Origin: Vibrio azureus
Lineage (GTDB): Bacteria; Pseudomonadota; Gammaproteobacteria; Enterobacterales; Vibrionaceae
Direction: 5' to 3'
Length of the DNA stretch: 64,000 nt
NCBI RefSeq assembly: GCF_002849855.1
Contig: NZ_CP018616.1
Span: 1,488,001-1,552,000 of the forward strand
Made by a program: the position numbers and the translations under genes. The notes beneath the pieces are model-generated. The model did no database searches. It had not been told where the DNA came from and worked only from the letters and a program-made list of their open reading frames with translations. Shown here piece by piece: positions 56,455-64,000 of the stretch. Numbering within the stretch: the first letter of the stretch is position 1; every line of letters starts with the position of its first letter.

Positions 56455-56904
56455 TTAACTCGATAGTAATTTACTGAGGTCTTCTTTTAAGGATGACACT
56501 TTTAAACTCGCCTGTTCACTTCTGGATGCTTCTGAAACAAGATACTCAATCGCGTCAGAAAGTGTACAACCTAATTCATTCGCTCTTGAAGCCAATTTTT
56601 CCCACACTCTGTAATCAAGGTCGATAGACTTTTTCTTTGTGTGAACTTGTTCAGCATTAAAGTGACGTTTGCGTTTGGCTCTTATTGCTTGTTTAAGTTT
56701 ATTATCAAGCTCTTGAGACATATGGTTATCTATCCATTGTAGCACTTTTGTTGGCTCATGCTCGATGCTACGCAATTCTGTGACTGCCGCATCAACTTCA
56801 CTGGTGTCAATGTATCGGGTGACCGCTTCACCTTCTTTCCATTTTTTGATGAGGTAGTTCCACTTCCAACCACATTCTAGATTATCAAGCTGCTGATATT
56901 TCAT
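56455..56904 (-). CDS. matP: Macrodomain Ter protein MatP
   Basis: This 149-aa protein has the MatP layout: an N-terminal helical part (MKYQQLDNLECGWKWNYLIKKW), a ribbon-helix-helix domain (KSIDLDYRVWEKLASRANELGCTLSDAIEYLV) and a C-terminal coiled coil. It binds matS sites and links the sister termini to the division machinery. It is divergent from the Lon-like gene, which is followed by fabA, as in E. coli. It lies about 19 kb from dif. Confidence 0.93.
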   Translation of the reverse strand: MKYQQLDNLECGWKWNYLIKKWKEGEAVTRYIDTSEVDAAVTELRSIEHEPTKVLQWIDNHMSQELDNKLKQAIRAKRKRHFNAEQVHTKKKSIDLDYRVWEKLASRANELGCTLSDAIEYLVSEASRSEQASLKVSSLKEDLSKLLSS

Positions 56905-57417
56905 CTGTTAGGCCTTTTTTAAACGTCTAGTTACAGCGTAACTCACTAAGACAAAACCAGCAATAAAAACTCATAAAACTATCAATCTAAATGGTCTAAT
57001 CGTTGATCAATTAAACAAAACGAGTGCTCTTTCTTATCGAATACGATAACGATATCTCTTTTGTACAAATATGCCTGTCCCTGTTTATTCTCACTCAAAC
57101 ACCGCCTCCTGAAGACTACTTTGAAGGCTAATCTTGTGCCTGTCCTCGTTAGTTACTTTTATTTACTTCTCGTTATTTATGTCTGTCCCTATTAGTTTAT
57201 TAGTTTCCTTCTGCTTTTTACGCCTTTCGAAATCTCTCACTTGCTTAAAATGAGTCACTTTTCTTTTGTAATTGGATGGATCTCTGATGAATTTACTCAC
57301 TTACAGACGAACACATCAATTTATTGTGATTCGATCTTATGATTGGATAAATTGCTACTAGGGAGTTATTGCCCAATTCGCTATAATGGCGGCAATATTG
57401 AATGATGATGAATTTGA
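56905..57417. other. Intergenic region between matP and lonH with degenerate repeats
   Basis: This 513-bp AT-rich region has three diverged copies of a motif like TGCCTGTCCCTGTTTA (near 57069, 57131 and 57180). No open frame or RNA motif is convincing. It should contain the divergent promoters of matP and lonH. Confidence 0.4.
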
Positions 57418-59064
57418 ATGAACCAACTACATTGGCAAGATGTCACCCCTAGCTTTGAACAATACGCAGCAATTTTAAATCAAGCGTCTACGCTCCCTGA
57501 ACACACTTTTCTAGATCTTCAGCCTCGACTCGCCGCAACGATTGATCGTTTCATTAATCTTAAAGGCCTCACTCGAACTTTACTGGTCAATGGCCCAGAT
57601 AATTCTATTTACCGTGATTTGCTCTGCAGCGCATTAGAACAAAAAACCTCTGCTCCTGTTATTCGTATTGAGTCACTCGATGCAAAAGCTTTGTTTGACC
57701 GTTACCGTGTGGATAAACAAGGCCAAGTTACGCGAGAAGACGGCCTGATTGCTCAAGCGCACAATGGATACTTGGTGATCCCAGCGAATTTAATCCTTGC
57801 TAACCCTGCTTTGTGGCCAAACATTAAATCGTGCGTTGGTGGTTCAGCTCTAACTCCGGTGAATATCACTTCTGAGCGTTTGGCTTTATCGCCTATCGAG
57901 ACAAAGCAATATCAAGTAAAGCTTGTGATCAGTGGTGACCGTAACCAGCTTGCTGACATTGAATACTTAGACGGTGATCTCTCTGCGGGCATGGCCATGT
58001 ATGCTGAAGTAGAAGAAGATATTCACCTTTCTCAAGAAAACCTAGCACGTTACATCGGCCTGGTTCATTGGATCTGTTCGAAATATTCTATGCCAAAACT
58101 GCACAATGACGCTTTCGAAAGATTGATTTTAGCAGGCATGCGATACACTGAAGATCAACATTATTTGCCTCTTAACCTGATGTGGCATAACCAACTCCTT
58201 GACCTAGCTTCACAGTACAGTGAAACAGAGACTATTTCGTTTTCTGCTGTTGATGAAGCCATTGAGGATAAATACTACCGTGAATCATACCTTCCTCAAC
58301 GTGCGGTCGACGATATCCTCGACGGTCAAGTCATTATCGAGACGACTGGCGAGCAAGTTGGCCAGATCAATGGCCTAACTGTGATTGATATGGCGGGACA
58401 CCCTATTTCCTATGGAGAACCGGCTCGAATCTCTTGTGTGATTCATTTTGGCGATGGTGACGTTTCTGATGTGGAACGTAAGGCAGAACTTGGAGGCAAC
58501 CTTCATGCTAAAGGTATGATGATCATGCAAGCGTTTGTCAGCTCGGCCCTTAATCTGGATGAGCCTTTGCCGTATTCCGCTTCGATTGTGTTTGAACAGT
58601 CTTACAGCGAAGTCGATGGCGACAGTGCCTCACTTGCAGAGCTGTGTTGCTTGGTGAGTGCGCTGTCTGAATCTCCGGTCAATCAACAAATTGCCGTAAC
58701 AGGTGCTGTTGACCAATTTGGCCGAGTTCAAGCAGTAGGCGGGCTCAATGAGAAAATTGAGGGTTTCTACCGAGTATGTAAACACCAAGGCTTTACTGGT
58801 CAACAAGGTGTCATCATGCCGAAATCCAATCTAAAACATCTTGCACTGCATAAAGAAGTGATAGAGAGCATCAAAAATGATGAATTTCACATCTGGTCGG
58901 TGTCCACCGTAGATGAGGCAATCCCTCTTCTAATGTCACAACCGTTCCGTGGCGAAGAAGACAGTATCATCGGCAAAATCGCTGAACGTATTGAAAATTT
59001 TGAAAGACATGAGCATCCAGAAGGACTAGTGGATCGCATCAAGAACTGGTTCGTCAAGTACTGA
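57418..59064 (+). CDS. Lon protease family protein (LonH/YcbZ type)
   Basis: This 548-aa protein has a C-terminal Lon peptidase domain with the catalytic S403 in DGDSAS and K446 in GGLNEKIEGF, 43 residues apart as in E. coli Lon. The N-terminal part is like YcbZ and lacks a usable Walker A loop (LLVNGPDNSIYRD), so ATP-driven unfolding is doubtful. It is probably cotranscribed with fabA (65-bp gap). Its substrates are unknown. Confidence 0.85.
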   Translation: MNQLHWQDVTPSFEQYAAILNQASTLPEHTFLDLQPRLAATIDRFINLKGLTRTLLVNGPDNSIYRDLLCSALEQKTSAPVIRIESLDAKALFDRYRVDKQGQVTREDGLIAQAHNGYLVIPANLILANPALWPNIKSCVGGSALTPVNITSERLALSPIETKQYQVKLVISGDRNQLADIEYLDGDLSAGMAMYAEVEEDIHLSQENLARYIGLVHWICSKYSMPKLHNDAFERLILAGMRYTEDQHYLPLNLMWHNQLLDLASQYSETETISFSAVDEAIEDKYYRESYLPQRAVDDILDGQVIIETTGEQVGQINGLTVIDMAGHPISYGEPARISCVIHFGDGDVSDVERKAELGGNLHAKGMMIMQAFVSSALNLDEPLPYSASIVFEQSYSEVDGDSASLAELCCLVSALSESPVNQQIAVTGAVDQFGRVQAVGGLNEKIEGFYRVCKHQGFTGQQGVIMPKSNLKHLALHKEVIESIKNDEFHIWSVSTVDEAIPLLMSQPFRGEEDSIIGKIAERIENFERHEHPEGLVDRIKNWFVKY

Positions 59065-59129
59065 TCGGAGTTGTTTAGCGTACACGTGTTCACTTAAGAT
59101 GCAGGTATCAAAAATTGGAGTAATTGATA

Positions 59130-59648
59130 ATGCAAAACAAACGTGATTCTTATAATCGTGAAGACCTTCTCGCATCAAGCCAAGGAGAGTTATTTGGTCC
59201 GGGTTACCCACAGTTGCCTGCACCAAACATGCTAATGATGGACCGAGTAACCAAAATGTCTGAAACAGAGGGCGATTTCGGTAAAGGCCTTATTCTCGCA
59301 GAATTGGATATTACTCCTGACCTTTGGTTCTTTGATTGTCACTTCCCTGGTGATCCAGTGATGCCTGGCTGCCTAGGACTGGATGCAATGTGGCAACTGG
59401 TTGGGTTCTTTCTTGGCTGGGTTGGAGGCAAAGGTAAAGGCCGTGCTCTTGGTGTTGGTGAAGTGAAATTCACAGGTCAAATTCTGCCAACAGCCAAAAA
59501 AGTCACCTACGAGATCCACATGAAACGCGTTGTGAACCGTAAACTCGTTATGGGCCTGGCTGATGGACGCGTGTGTGTTGACGGTAAAGAAATTTATGTG
59601 GCAAAAGACCTTAAAGTTGGCTTATTCCAAGATACTTCAAGCTTCTAA
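59130..59648 (+). CDS. fabA: 3-hydroxydecanoyl-ACP dehydratase/isomerase
   Basis: This 172-aa hotdog-fold enzyme has the catalytic His in [20 protein letters not shown] (about 65-84) and the catalytic Asp in [10 protein letters not shown]. It makes trans-2- and cis-3-decenoyl-ACP, starting unsaturated fatty acid synthesis. The start at 59130 ([10 protein letters not shown]) matches the family length; an upstream TTG at 59124 would add two residues. Confidence 0.95.
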   Translation: MQNKRDSYNREDLLASSQGELFGPGYPQLPAPNMLMMDRVTKMSETEGDFGKGLILAELDITPDLWFFDCHFPGDPVMPGCLGLDAMWQLVGFFLGWVGGKGKGRALGVGEVKFTGQILPTAKKVTYEIHMKRVVNRKLVMGLADGRVCVDGKEIYVAKDLKVGLFQDTSSF

Positions 59649-59691
59649 TTTTAAGTTTTGAGTCTAAGCCGCTCACTAAAACCGTTAACTT

Positions 59692-59753
59692 AAAGAGGCT
59701 CCTTTGTTGGAGTCTTTTTCATTTAATGAAAAGGCTCTCAACGAGGAGAGCCT
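59692..59753. terminator. Back-to-back terminators of fabA and rmf
   Basis: AAAGAGGCTCC (59692-59702) pairs with GGAGTCTTT (59709-59717), with wobble pairs, followed by T5, ending fabA. AGGCTCTC (59732-59739) pairs with GAGAGCCT (59746-59753) and has TTTT on the minus strand, ending the leftward rmf. Confidence 0.75.
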
Positions 59754-59792
59754 AAACGGATATAAAGCCAAATAGTATGTGGAGGGTTAATT

Positions 59793-59966
59793 TTATTTAT
59801 AGAGTCCAGAGTGTTTTTCATCTCTGGCATCACGCCAACCGCCGAGCCAATACGAACGAGCGTCAACTTGTTGGTATGGACACGCTTCTTGAGATCTTCC
59901 ATTCAGTCCAGCTTTAAAGCCTTGTGATTGAGCTCGTTCTAGGCGATCACGTTTTTGTCTCTTCAT
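59793..59966 (-). CDS. rmf: Ribosome modulation factor
   Basis: A 57-codon gene reads MKRQKRDRLERAQSQGFKA, then NGRSQEACPY, then WLGGWRDAR, the conserved RMF pattern. RMF dimerises 70S ribosomes into inactive 100S particles in stationary phase. It is a single gene convergent with fabA, with its own hairpin downstream. Confidence 0.95.
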   Translation of the reverse strand: MKRQKRDRLERAQSQGFKAGLNGRSQEACPYQQVDARSYWLGGWRDARDEKHSGLYK

Positions 59967-60081
59967 AGTGAATTCCTCATACAGATCTATTAACTAACGT
60001 ACAGCTGTAAATGTGAACCTTTTATGGAGCTTTGATGACTCCAATTAAAATAATCGTCCAGTTTTGATGTTTTCACAAGGC

Positions 60082-60119
60082 AAAAAAAAGCAGAGTCTCA
60101 TTTCTGTGAGACTCTGCTT
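60082..60119 (-). terminator. Terminator of the DUF3466 gene
   Basis: AAGCAGAGTCTCA (60088-60100) pairs with TGAGACTCTGCTT (60107-60119). Read leftward it is followed by T8 (A-run 60082-60089). Confidence 0.9.
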
Positions 60120-60137
60120 GATTTCGACAAAAGAGTA

Positions 60138-61781
60138 TTATTTCCGACGGAACCCAAACAAGGCAAGCATGGTCAAAGCCAACCAACCTAAGCCCGCGCC
60201 TTTTCGCTCAGAAGTCTTATCCTCAATGCTTCGAACAGTGATATCCTCTTGATTCGCACCTTGAATCGGGACAAGCTGAACAGCGACTATCTTCTCTTTC
60301 GTAGCACACAGAGAGTTATGAGCTGTTGATTGATAACCACCTTCACATTTCATTGCTGTTGCAGAAATGATACCTTGATCGTTAATATCTGTTGCATCGA
60401 TAACACGGAACTGGTTGTTTTCTGAGTTCAGACCATTATTGGCCAAATCATCTAAAAACCACGATCGACCGCGATAGATATCTTTATAACGGCTACCTTC
60501 AATTTCATCAGGAAGCAAAGTGGTAATAAAAGCCCTTTGTGACCTTGGTTTACCATCAATTTCGGCATGTCTTTCAAAGTCGACCGCGCCAACGAGTTCA
60601 TTGAAGTTATTGATCGCGCCTACTTTTGTGTTTGCACCATCAAATAGAACATTATTATCACTGAAATAATGATAGCTTAAGCTTTCATTAATATTATCAA
60701 CGTAGAACAAACGGTTCGGGAAAGCACGGCCAAAACCAGAGCTGCCATTTTTGGGGCGATACTTAGCGGTTCCGACTGCAAGGCCGTTCTTATTGACCGT
60801 GTGGAGAATGCTGCTTGGGTAGTTTTCTTGATCTAGTACCGTTGATGCTGTCGCCTCGTCAGAATTTTGTAAATTCTTGAAGACAGTAGCAACCAGCTCT
60901 TCATTATCATTCGAGTTATAACCGACACCGTAAACAGCATCACCGATAGCGACTAAGTCACGGATACTGCCGTTAGATGTACTTTTGTCTTCCAAATCGG
61001 CGCCACCAACCCAATTAAAGCTTTTAACTAAAACAGCTTTATCTGAGTCTACCTTCCAGAATGAAGCTTTAGAGGACCAATATTTAGAACCGTTGTTTGA
61101 TTGAGCAATACTACCCGAAATATAAGTTTCACCATTGTGTTCTAAACGAGCAAAGGCTTGAGTACGCTGGTTATCTTCAGTCGGCAGGAATACGTCACCA
61201 GAAAAACCAACATTTCGTGTTGATTGTTCTCTTTGGCTACCAGTTACCTTACCATCAGCAGAAATTTGATTAATGACAGTGTTATATCCGGATACGTTTA
61301 TCTTTGGAACAAGTTCGTTAGAGCCGTCTTCTTTAAAAAGGTAAGCAATAGAGTTGTCATGATCACCATCTACCTCATGCTTGTAACCTTCGTCGTACTG
61401 TAGAACCGCAAAGAAATCGCTACAGTTACCATCGGTATAACCTAAATAATCCTTGCAGTAATCTACAAAACCATCGTGGCCATCGGATAAGTATTCAAAA
61501 CCTCTACCGATATCAAAAGGGACTTCACTGCGATAGCTGAACCCTTCTTCACCATGTCTTTTTACTTCTAAACCAAAAAAAGACGAGTTTTGAGTACAAT
61601 CGGAGCCCCAACAGGGCTCTGCTCCAGCGGGTGATTTAGAGACGGCAACACCATATTCGTTATCTTTACTGCCTTCAGGTGATGTTTTTTCAATAACGTT
61701 ATAAAGTGCAGCATTGACATGAAATGCAGAACCCACGCAAATGGCGATGGTGGTTAGTTTGAGTATATTACGACTATTCAT
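60138..61781 (-). CDS. DUF3466 family exported protein with GlyGly-CTERM tail
   Basis: This 547-aa protein has a signal peptide (residues 1-24, ending HVNAA) and the DUF3466 domain. The C-terminal tail is GAGLGWLALTMLALFGFRRK, a glycine motif, hydrophobic helix and basic end, typical of GlyGly-CTERM proteins processed by rhombosortase and exported by type II secretion. The start at 61781 is preferred over 61865, since the upstream part lies within uup and gives no signal peptide. Function unknown. Confidence 0.82.
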   Translation of the reverse strand: MNSRNILKLTTIAICVGSAFHVNAALYNVIEKTSPEGSKDNEYGVAVSKSPAGAEPCWGSDCTQNSSFFGLEVKRHGEEGFSYRSEVPFDIGRGFEYLSDGHDGFVDYCKDYLGYTDGNCSDFFAVLQYDEGYKHEVDGDHDNSIAYLFKEDGSNELVPKINVSGYNTVINQISADGKVTGSQREQSTRNVGFSGDVFLPTEDNQRTQAFARLEHNGETYISGSIAQSNNGSKYWSSKASFWKVDSDKAVLVKSFNWVGGADLEDKSTSNGSIRDLVAIGDAVYGVGYNSNDNEELVATVFKNLQNSDEATASTVLDQENYPSSILHTVNKNGLAVGTAKYRPKNGSSGFGRAFPNRLFYVDNINESLSYHYFSDNNVLFDGANTKVGAINNFNELVGAVDFERHAEIDGKPRSQRAFITTLLPDEIEGSRYKDIYRGRSWFLDDLANNGLNSENNQFRVIDATDINDQGIISATAMKCEGGYQSTAHNSLCATKEKIVAVQLVPIQGANQEDITVRSIEDKTSERKGAGLGWLALTMLALFGFRRK

Positions 61782-61788
61782 AGAATGA

Positions 61789-63708
61789 TTAACTGTCCTG
61801 TTGCATGGCTTCGAGTTCTTCCCATCGCTCGAACGCAATTTCCAGCTCCTGCTCTTTAGCAGCAAGCTGTTCTAATATTTGTTGAGTTTGGTCTGCAGGC
61901 TTAGTGAAGAATTCTGGATCATTCACTTGAACTTGCAGTGTTTCAATATCCGACTCTAGTGTCTCTAATAAAGCTGGTAAAGACTCTAACTCTCGTTGAA
62001 GCTTATATGATAACTTCTTCGAATTATTCTTAGTCGATGTTGTTTTGGGAGTTTCCTCAACCACTTTTTCTTTTTTGCTCGCGGGCTGGCTTACACTTCG
62101 TGATGAGATAACTTGCTCACGCTGCTGCTTGGCATCGTGATAACCGCCAACAAACTCTTCAATAATACCGTTACCTTCGAAGATCCAACTTGTGGTCACA
62201 GTGTTATCAACAAACTCGCGGTCGTGACTTACAAGAAGTAACGTACCCTGATAATTGGCAAGCATTTCTTCTAAAAGTTCCAATGTTTCGATGTCTAAAT
62301 CGTTAGTTGGTTCGTCTAGAATAAGTAAATTGTTAGGTTTCAATAGGATACGAGCAAGCAGTAGGCGATTTTTTTCACCTCCAGAAAGTGCCTTAACCGG
62401 GGTTCTGGCACGCTTGGGAGCAAATAAGAAATCCTGTAGGTAACTTAATGCATGGCGCTGACGGCCACCTACCATAACTTCTTGTTTACCATCGGCTAAA
62501 TTGTCAATTACGGTTTTCTCAGGATCCAACATTTCACGATATTGGTCGAAATACGCCACTTCAAGTTTAGTACCACAATGTAAACGGCCTTGCTGGGCTT
62601 CGAGTTTACCCAGTAGCAATTTGAGTACGGTACTTTTACCGCATCCATTTGGCCCTATCAGTGCGATTCGGTCACCGCGCATGATATTGAAGCTGAAATC
62701 AGAAACAATCGGCTTGCCTTCAAACGCAAAGGAAACATTTTCGGCTTCGAAAACAATTTTTCCTGAACGAGAAGCATCATCGACACTGAGGTTAACTTTA
62801 CCTTGAACTTCTCGGCGATCGCTGCGCTCTTCACGAAGCTTTTTCAAAGCACGAACACGGCCTTCGTTACGAGTACGGCGAGCTTTTATTCCTTGGCGAA
62901 TCCACACTTCTTCTTGAGCAAGTTTCTTGTCAAACTCTGCATTTTGCATTTCTTCGACACGAAGCATTTCTTCTTTATCTACAAGGTATTGATCGTAATT
63001 ACCTGGGAAAGAAGCTAACTGCCCTCTATCGAGATCAACGATTCGCGTTGCCATTGATTTAATGAACGTACGGTCGTGAGAAATAAAGATGATCGAGCCT
63101 TTGAAATCCTTCAGGAATGTCTCTAGCCATTCAATAGTGGTGACATCGAGATGGTTGGTCGGCTCATCAAGCAACAACACATCAGGGTCGCACACTAAAG
63201 CGCGAGCAAGCGCTGCTTTACGTTGCCAACCGCCGGATAAATCGGTCAGTTTGGTTTCCGGTGTCAGTTTTAATGCCCCAAGCACATTCTTAACTCGATC
63301 GTCGAAGCGCCATGCATTCAAGTGATCAAGTTGCTCTTGCACTTTAGACAGTCGATTGATGTTTTTTTCACTTGGGTCATGAGCAACAAGATCCAACAGA
63401 TCATGGTAGATCTTCAGTTGTTCACCAGTCTCAGCCAGACCACCAGAAACGTATTCATACACCGTTCCCTCTTGGTTACGTGGCGGATCTTGTTCTAGTC
63501 GTGAAACGACGACATCCTGGGTGACTTGAATTTTGCCATCATCCAGAACGATCTCGCCGGCGAGCACTTTCATGAGTGTTGATTTACCCGCACCATTGCG
63601 CCCCACTAAACAGACGCGCTCGTTTTCTTGTAACGCGAATTCTGCTTTATCGAGCAGTGGGTGATCGCCAAAGGCGAGTTGTGCGTTATGAATGGTAAGT
63701 AATGCCAT
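61789..63708 (-). CDS. uup: ABC-F family ATPase Uup
   Basis: This 639-aa protein has two ABC domains (first Walker A GRNGAGKST, signature LSGGWQRKAAL; second Walker A GPNGCGKST, signature LSGGEKNRLLL) and a C-terminal coiled coil (about 550-635) typical of Uup. Uup acts on ribosomes and affects transposon excision and ribosome assembly. The ATG at 63708 (MALLTIHNAQ) fits the family; upstream in-frame starts overlap the glutaredoxin-like gene. It ends 7 bp before the DUF3466 start. Confidence 0.92.
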   Translation of the reverse strand: MALLTIHNAQLAFGDHPLLDKAEFALQENERVCLVGRNGAGKSTLMKVLAGEIVLDDGKIQVTQDVVVSRLEQDPPRNQEGTVYEYVSGGLAETGEQLKIYHDLLDLVAHDPSEKNINRLSKVQEQLDHLNAWRFDDRVKNVLGALKLTPETKLTDLSGGWQRKAALARALVCDPDVLLLDEPTNHLDVTTIEWLETFLKDFKGSIIFISHDRTFIKSMATRIVDLDRGQLASFPGNYDQYLVDKEEMLRVEEMQNAEFDKKLAQEEVWIRQGIKARRTRNEGRVRALKKLREERSDRREVQGKVNLSVDDASRSGKIVFEAENVSFAFEGKPIVSDFSFNIMRGDRIALIGPNGCGKSTVLKLLLGKLEAQQGRLHCGTKLEVAYFDQYREMLDPEKTVIDNLADGKQEVMVGGRQRHALSYLQDFLFAPKRARTPVKALSGGEKNRLLLARILLKPNNLLILDEPTNDLDIETLELLEEMLANYQGTLLLVSHDREFVDNTVTTSWIFEGNGIIEEFVGGYHDAKQQREQVISSRSVSQPASKKEKVVEETPKTTSTKNNSKKLSYKLQRELESLPALLETLESDIETLQVQVNDPEFFTKPADQTQQILEQLAAKEQELEIAFERWEELEAMQQDS

Positions 63709-63928
63709 TATTGTCCAACCAATGTGTAAGTTGCTCAGAATCAAACGGCCAGTTTAATTCTGAATCTTGATATTTTAAAACCGGTATAGTGACACCGTAA
63801 CGAGAAAATAAGTCATCATCAAAAGCGATATCAATGATCTGTGTTTTCTCGCTGAGACCCAGTTGATCTACAAGAGAAAAGGCCATCTCACAAAGATGGC
63901 ACCCTTCTGTGCTGTATAGTGTAAGCAC
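63686..63928 (-). CDS. Glutaredoxin-like thioredoxin-fold protein
   Basis: This 80-aa protein has a thioredoxin-fold start with the redox motif CHLC (residues 10-13 in STEGCHLCEMA), the DUF836/YfcG-like short glutaredoxin type. Its end overlaps the uup start by 23 bp, so the two are coupled. A role in disulfide reduction is inferred from the motif. The last 72 bases of the window contain nothing further that I can support. Confidence 0.82.
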   Translation of the reverse strand: MLTLYSTEGCHLCEMAFSLVDQLGLSEKTQIIDIAFDDDLFSRYGVTIPVLKYQDSELNWPFDSEQLTHWLDNNGITYHS

Positions 63929-64000
63929 GTATACTCTGTCCTTTTAATTGCGCGCATTTATCCTGTATGCGTAATAAGCCAGCAATTGTGAATATGCTTA

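Overview
The window is about 64 kb of a Vibrio chromosome (gammaproteobacterium, moderate-to-low GC) around the replication terminus of the large chromosome. This rests on a dif site at 37638-37665, matP beside a Lon-like protease gene, fabA and rmf, and a gene order (potABCD, ttcA, uspE-fnr, ccoNOQP-ccoHIS, nosP-vpsS, dif, matP-lonH-fabA-rmf-uup) typical of Vibrio chromosome 1. The species cannot be named from the sequence alone.

Left host segment (1-37.6 kb). It carries a partial sterol-desaturase-type gene, tapT, nagK, a YjdM/PhnA-type protein, mobAB, an MscS channel paired with a large membrane NTPase, the ABC-F protein YbiT, an HBM-type chemoreceptor, a hybrid histidine kinase, the sirtuin CobB, and a spermidine/putrescine importer with two binding proteins. 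These are followed by an envelope gene group with a Bax-type glucosaminidase, then ttcA and uspE. The anaerobic regulator fnr has a perfect FNR box upstream. The cbb3 oxidase structural genes ccoNOQP (ccoQ is only 57 codons) and the assembly genes ccoH, ccoI and ccoS lie together. Next come a FIST-domain NosP-type sensor and a VpsS-like hybrid kinase. The theme is respiration and redox sensing: FNR, cbb3 oxidase and NO sensing.

Terminus insertion zone (37.6-50.5 kb). A filamentous prophage related to the Vf33/f237 group is integrated at dif. Its genes run: DUF3693 repressor candidate, three-site operator array, Rep, ssDNA-binding protein, coat proteins, pIII, pVI, Zot, small membrane proteins, an AT-rich PIN_8 nuclease cargo gene and a DUF3653 regulator. 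The left junction is a canonical dif (6-bp centre). The right junction has the same XerC and XerD arms around a 7-bp phage-type centre, which is the pattern expected from XerC-mediated integration. An ISNCY/IS1202-like element of 1514 bp sits 4 bp beyond the right XerC arm with a GAAT target duplication. Beyond it are decayed pieces of a second tandem phage copy and a truncated second transposase. A perfect matS motif lies inside the prophage.

Accessory segment (50.5-56 kb). It contains a predicted ribbon-helix-helix protein, a secreted-type repeat protein facing a CesT-like chaperone (a candidate type III effector/chaperone pair), an unknown exported protein, a DUF2726 protein, a trypsin-like protease and a 34-aa ORF with a strong ribosome binding site.

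Right host segment (56-64 kb). Conserved terminus genes follow: DUF3634, matP, lonH, fabA, rmf, a DUF3466/GlyGly-CTERM protein, uup and a glutaredoxin-like protein. The strongest leads for something new are the PIN-domain cargo gene in a filamentous prophage, the IS insertion abutting a Xer site, and the repeat-protein/chaperone pair.
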